Origin: Planctomycetota bacterium | GTDB lineage: Bacteria; Planctomycetota; Phycisphaerae; UBA1845; PWPN01 | Reading direction: 5' to 3' | DNA length: 64,000 nt | Assembly: GCA_022711465.1 (NCBI GenBank) | Contig: JAKLEZ010000006.1 | Coordinates: 217,702 to 281,701 of the forward strand | Shown: positions 61,786 through 64,000 of the stretch, in pieces | Position numbering within the stretch: the first letter of the stretch is position 1 | Layout of the letters: each line of letters opens with the position of its first letter | Position numbers and translations under genes: made by a program | Notes under the pieces: generated by a model | Told to the model about the DNA's origin: nothing | The model's input: only the letters and a program-made list of their open reading frames with translations | Database searches by the model: none

Positions 61786-63153
61786 ATGGCCAAGGCGAAG
61801 AAACCAGACCCGCTGATGACGGCTATCGAACACGCCCTCTTTCCCGGGCAGTTCATCCCTTACGGGCAGATGTTTCACTTCGCCGAAGGACTGGATTTAG
61901 CCAAGAACCAGGTCGACGCCCTCGTCAAACAGGGGCAGTCTCAACGTGCGGTCGACTTGTACGAGGTCTTCCTCTCTGGCTGCTACGACAAGGCCGGGGA
62001 GGTGGATGACTCCGGTGCCAACCTGAGCATGTTCTTCGAGGACCTGTTCATCTCGTGGATCCAGGCCCGCCAGAAAGCCGGTTGCCCGCCTGAAGAGACC
62101 GTCCGATCCATCCTGAGCTGGATGCACAACGACGATTACGGCCTCTGCTACCGCATCCACGGTCCCGTTGCCAAGGCACTCAATGCCACGGGATACCGGC
62201 TGTTCCGGTCACATTTCGAGAATCTCCTGAGGGAAGCTTTTGCCACGCAGGAGAACACCCAAACACCCGACCAGCGGCCCTATTCCACCCGGGCATACGG
62301 GCTCATGCTGAAGCTCAAGGAGATCTACCATGCGCGAGGCGACCTGCGCGCCTACCTCGCTCTCTGCCACAGGATCGACCCGAGTCCCAAGGATTGTGGG
62401 AACATCGCGGGCATGTTGAAGGCCAGGAAGCGCTTTGCCGACGCCTTACCCTGGGTCGAGAAGGGGCTCGCGTTGAAAGACGACGACCGCTGGCGTCATG
62501 AACCCGCTTTCGGCCTCGATAAGCTGAGGCAGGATCTGCTGGTTCACCTCGGCAGGCGTCAGGAGGCCATTGACGCGGCCTGGTCAAGCTTCGAGCAGCG
62601 TCCCTCGCATTTCGGCTATGACGAGTTGATGCGGTACGTGCCCAAGAAGAATGTCCACACTTGGCATGAGAAGGCCATGCAGGTAACCCGCCGGGCGCCG
62701 CTTTCGGCATTCCTTGAGATCTGCACCCACACGAAAGAGTGGGGCCTGCTCGCCGAGCGAGTAAATGCCGCTGACGACGAAGAACTGGAAGACATCAGCC
62801 ACTTCGTGAATGAGCCGGCCGCCGAGGGTTTGGCGAAGGGATTCCCCCTGACTGCCGCCAAGGTCCATCGCGCCCTGGGCATGCGAATCGTCAAGAGTGC
62901 CAAGAGCAAGTATTACGGGTACGCCCTGGAGCACCTCAGCAAAGCCCGGCGGCTTTACGAGGTGCACGGGCAGGCGGAGCGGTGGCAGTCCCTGGTGGAG
63001 CAGTTACGGCGAGACCACCGGCGGAAGTCTGGATTCATGGCCGGGTTTGAGCAGATCGCGGCGGCTGGATCCACACCGCGTTCGTTGACGTTCGCGGAGA
63101 AAGCCAGGCGAAGATGGGAGAACCAGGCTTCCGATCCACGAGCTTGTGATTAG
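61786..63153 (+). CDS. DUF6880-like helical repeat protein
   Basis: A 455-residue cytoplasmic protein starting at ATG 61786 after AGCAGGA; the open frame extends further left but overlaps the pRiA4b-like remnant. It is helical throughout and looks like TPR-type repeats: QRAVDLYEVFLSGCYDKAGE, FADALPWVEKGLAL, RRQEAIDAAWSSFEQRPSHF, EHLSKARRLYEVHGQAERW. I recall the pattern FLAGCYEKAEEIDDS from the DUF6880 family and assign it on that basis. No enzymatic motif. It is the only intact gene between several fragments. Related proteins are often encoded near mobile or plasmid-type genes; function is unknown. Confidence 0.65.
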   Translation: MAKAKKPDPLMTAIEHALFPGQFIPYGQMFHFAEGLDLAKNQVDALVKQGQSQRAVDLYEVFLSGCYDKAGEVDDSGANLSMFFEDLFISWIQARQKAGCPPEETVRSILSWMHNDDYGLCYRIHGPVAKALNATGYRLFRSHFENLLREAFATQENTQTPDQRPYSTRAYGLMLKLKEIYHARGDLRAYLALCHRIDPSPKDCGNIAGMLKARKRFADALPWVEKGLALKDDDRWRHEPAFGLDKLRQDLLVHLGRRQEAIDAAWSSFEQRPSHFGYDELMRYVPKKNVHTWHEKAMQVTRRAPLSAFLEICTHTKEWGLLAERVNAADDEELEDISHFVNEPAAEGLAKGFPLTAAKVHRALGMRIVKSAKSKYYGYALEHLSKARRLYEVHGQAERWQSLVEQLRRDHRRKSGFMAGFEQIAAAGSTPRSLTFAEKARRRWENQASDPRACD

Positions 63154-63347
63154 CGGGAGCGCGGCATCCCGGAATGACCGCCCAGCATGCCGTGGTCGGC
63201 CAGGACGCGTTCCCGGCGAGCCAGTTCGCGGTCGGCGTCAACCATCATCTCGACCAGACCAGCGACACTGACTTCGGGTTTCCAGCCGAGCACCCGCCTA
63301 ACCTTGGAGGCGGACAAACGGGATGGCCAGGCAGTCCCACCTTGTGA
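63150..63347 (-). pseudogene. C-terminal fragment of GDP-mannose 4,6-dehydratase
   Basis: The minus-strand frame reads SKVRRVLGWKPEVSVAGLVE then MMVDADRELARRERVLADHG, the recognisable end of GDP-mannose 4,6-dehydratase (Gmd), where KAKxxLGWKPxVSFxxLVxxMVxADL is conserved. Only about 55 of some 340 residues remain; nothing of the Rossmann fold or active site is present. The fragment's stop overlaps the stop of the DUF6880-like gene on the other strand. This is a dead remnant. Confidence 0.65.
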
Positions 63348-63353
63348 TATAAT
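63345..63353 (+). promoter_or_regulatory. Candidate extended -10 promoter of the antitoxin
   Basis: TGATATAAT is a perfect extended -10 (TGN plus TATAAT), 20 bases before the antitoxin start. The -35 position reads GGCCAG, a poor match, which extended -10 promoters tolerate. Confidence 0.45.
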
Positions 63354-63372
63354 AAGTCCCCGAGGTGAAGCC

Positions 63373-63639
63373 ATGGCCATCATCTTCGATATTCCGCCGG
63401 ATCTTGAAGAGAGCCTAGCCCGGCAGCTTGGGAATCTGAACCAGGCTGCGAAGGAGGCCGCTCTGGTTGAGCTCTATCGTCAGGAGCGGATTTCGCGGCC
63501 GGAGCTTTCGCGGGCTCTGGATTTGTCCCGCTACCAGACGGACGGCCTCCTCAAGAGGCACGGTGTCACTGAGGACCTCATCACCCTTGAAGAGCTCAAC
63601 GAGCAACTCCAGTCCCAGAAGCGAAGCAGAGCCACGTGA
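63373..63639 (+). CDS. UPF0175 family antitoxin
   Basis: An 88-residue protein starting at ATG 63373 after GAGGTGAAG. It has the UPF0175 pattern: IPPDLEESLARQLGNLNQAA, then KEAALVELYRQERISRPELS and DLSRYQTDGLLKRHGVTED, a small ribbon-helix/HTH-like DNA-binding antitoxin usually paired with a PIN-domain toxin of the DUF3368 type. Its stop overlaps the toxin GTG by four bases, the standard coupling. The toxin is broken, so the antitoxin may be orphaned. The extended -10 upstream suggests it is still expressed. Confidence 0.85.
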   Translation: MAIIFDIPPDLEESLARQLGNLNQAAKEAALVELYRQERISRPELSRALDLSRYQTDGLLKRHGVTEDLITLEELNEQLQSQKRSRAT

Positions 63640-63746
63640 TTGTCGTTTCGGACACTTCGCCGCTCAACTACCTCATCCTGGTTGAGGCTATCGACGTCTT
63701 GCCCCAACTCTACGCTGAAGTCTACATCCCTCATCAAGTGATCTGA
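63636..63746 (+). pseudogene. PIN-domain (DUF3368) toxin, truncated after 36 codons
   Basis: GTG 63636 overlaps the antitoxin stop (GTGA). The peptide IVVSDTSPLNYLILVEAIDV, then LPQLYAEVYIPHQV, matches the start of DUF3368 PIN toxins, including the first catalytic aspartate in SDTSPL. A TGA at 63744-63746 ends it after 36 codons against a usual length near 150. The remaining acidic residues of the PIN active site are missing, so RNase activity is not possible. The sequence after 63746 does not resume the family in any frame I could read, indicating a rearrangement rather than a point mutation. Confidence 0.8.
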
Positions 63747-63955
63747 GTTCGTCGCCGTCCACACGGTGGCAGGCTACCGAAGTAAGAACAGTTTCCTGGC
63801 CATCCGGCACCTGCCCATCCAGCCCTTCGTCCCCCAGGGATTCGACCTCTCACCCGTCGCCTTCACTACCTCGGTGTCCTTCCGGTAAGCCTGCATGAAC
63901 CGTGCTGAGTCGTCTGGTATGGTCATCTGTCACCACAAGGTTCCATGGAGGACAG

Positions 63956-64000
63956 ATGATGAGCACCGGCACCGCGCGTGATGTTCCTTCCCGGCTGGAG
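63956..64000 (+). CDS. Start of an unidentified gene, cut by window end
   Basis: GGAGG lies six bases before the first of two adjacent ATGs (63956 and 63959). Fifteen codons are visible (MMSTGTARDVPSRLE). This is too short to identify. The good ribosome site suggests that it is a real gene; a transposase is possible in this fragment-rich area but is not shown by the sequence. Confidence 0.45.
   Translation, partial: MMSTGTARDVPSRLE

Noticed and set aside
1..64000. Search for CRISPR arrays, tRNA genes, rRNA genes and complete insertion sequences
   Set aside because: No regularly spaced repeats, no convincing tRNA T-arm pattern and no transposase or integrase were found by eye. A covariance-model scan would be decisive for tRNA and riboswitches.

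Overview
The window is 64 kb of GC-rich DNA (I estimate about 64% by eye) from a bacterium that is most likely a planctomycete, probably of the Phycisphaerae type. The evidence is the gene content: several sulfatases, PPC-domain and dockerin-tailed secreted proteins, a PEP-CTERM protein, a prepilin-tagged protein of the G-pseudopilin style, Tat-exported enzymes, and a MoxR/DUF58/von Willebrand A cluster. No rRNA, tRNA, CRISPR array or complete transposon was seen. The assignment is an inference from gene families, not from a marker gene.

Layout. (1) 1-7728, plus strand: the end of a PPC-domain secreted protein, a two-domain RidA/chorismatase-like protein, a UroD-like methyltransferase with an intact HxC...C zinc site, then two overlapping trypsin-fold/PDZ genes in which three domains hold only one intact catalytic triad. 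(2) 7737-20704, minus strand: one long co-directional run that reads, in transcription order, as a membrane coiled-coil protein with a small zinc motif, an iron-type ABC binding protein and permease (no ATPase), an NHL-repeat lipoprotein, a vWA/GATase membrane protein, MoxR, DUF58, and a BatA/vWA membrane protein. (3) 20879-25681, minus: epoxyqueuosine reductase QueG, a large secreted trypsin-like protease with a dockerin tail, and a phosphoglycolate-phosphatase-like HAD. (4) 26243-28876, plus: two paralogous exported DUF4139-like proteins. (5) 28924-39034, minus: two sulfatases, a HerA-type ATPase, a GH51 arabinofuranosidase, a secreted beta-propeller and a lipoprotein TIM-barrel isomerase.

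(6) 39551-46680, plus: the most unusual block. Two Tat-exported DegT-type PLP aminotransferases are followed by two exported proteins of the neutral ceramidase fold that lack the usual serine nucleophile, the second fused to a sialidase-like propeller. All four look extracytoplasmic and arose as two tandem duplications. (7) 47028-50592, plus: a PEP-CTERM protein and a heparinase II/III-like lyase. (8) 50633-56108, minus: two dockerin-tailed proteins sharing a roughly 200-residue module present three times in total, and a GntR/LacI-type regulator. (9) 56674-60852, plus: a prepilin-tagged protein, a parallel beta-helix protein and a GH43-like propeller.

(10) 60860-64000: a gene graveyard. It holds a truncated small conserved protein, a pRiA4b ORF-3-like protein without its N-terminal half, a C-terminal scrap of GDP-mannose dehydratase and a UPF0175 antitoxin with a PIN toxin cut off after 36 codons. 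An intact TPR-like DUF6880 protein and the start of another gene lie among them. Taken together the window encodes an export-heavy polysaccharide-degrading lifestyle (arabinan, sulfated glycans, uronic-acid polymers) plus envelope-quality-control machinery.
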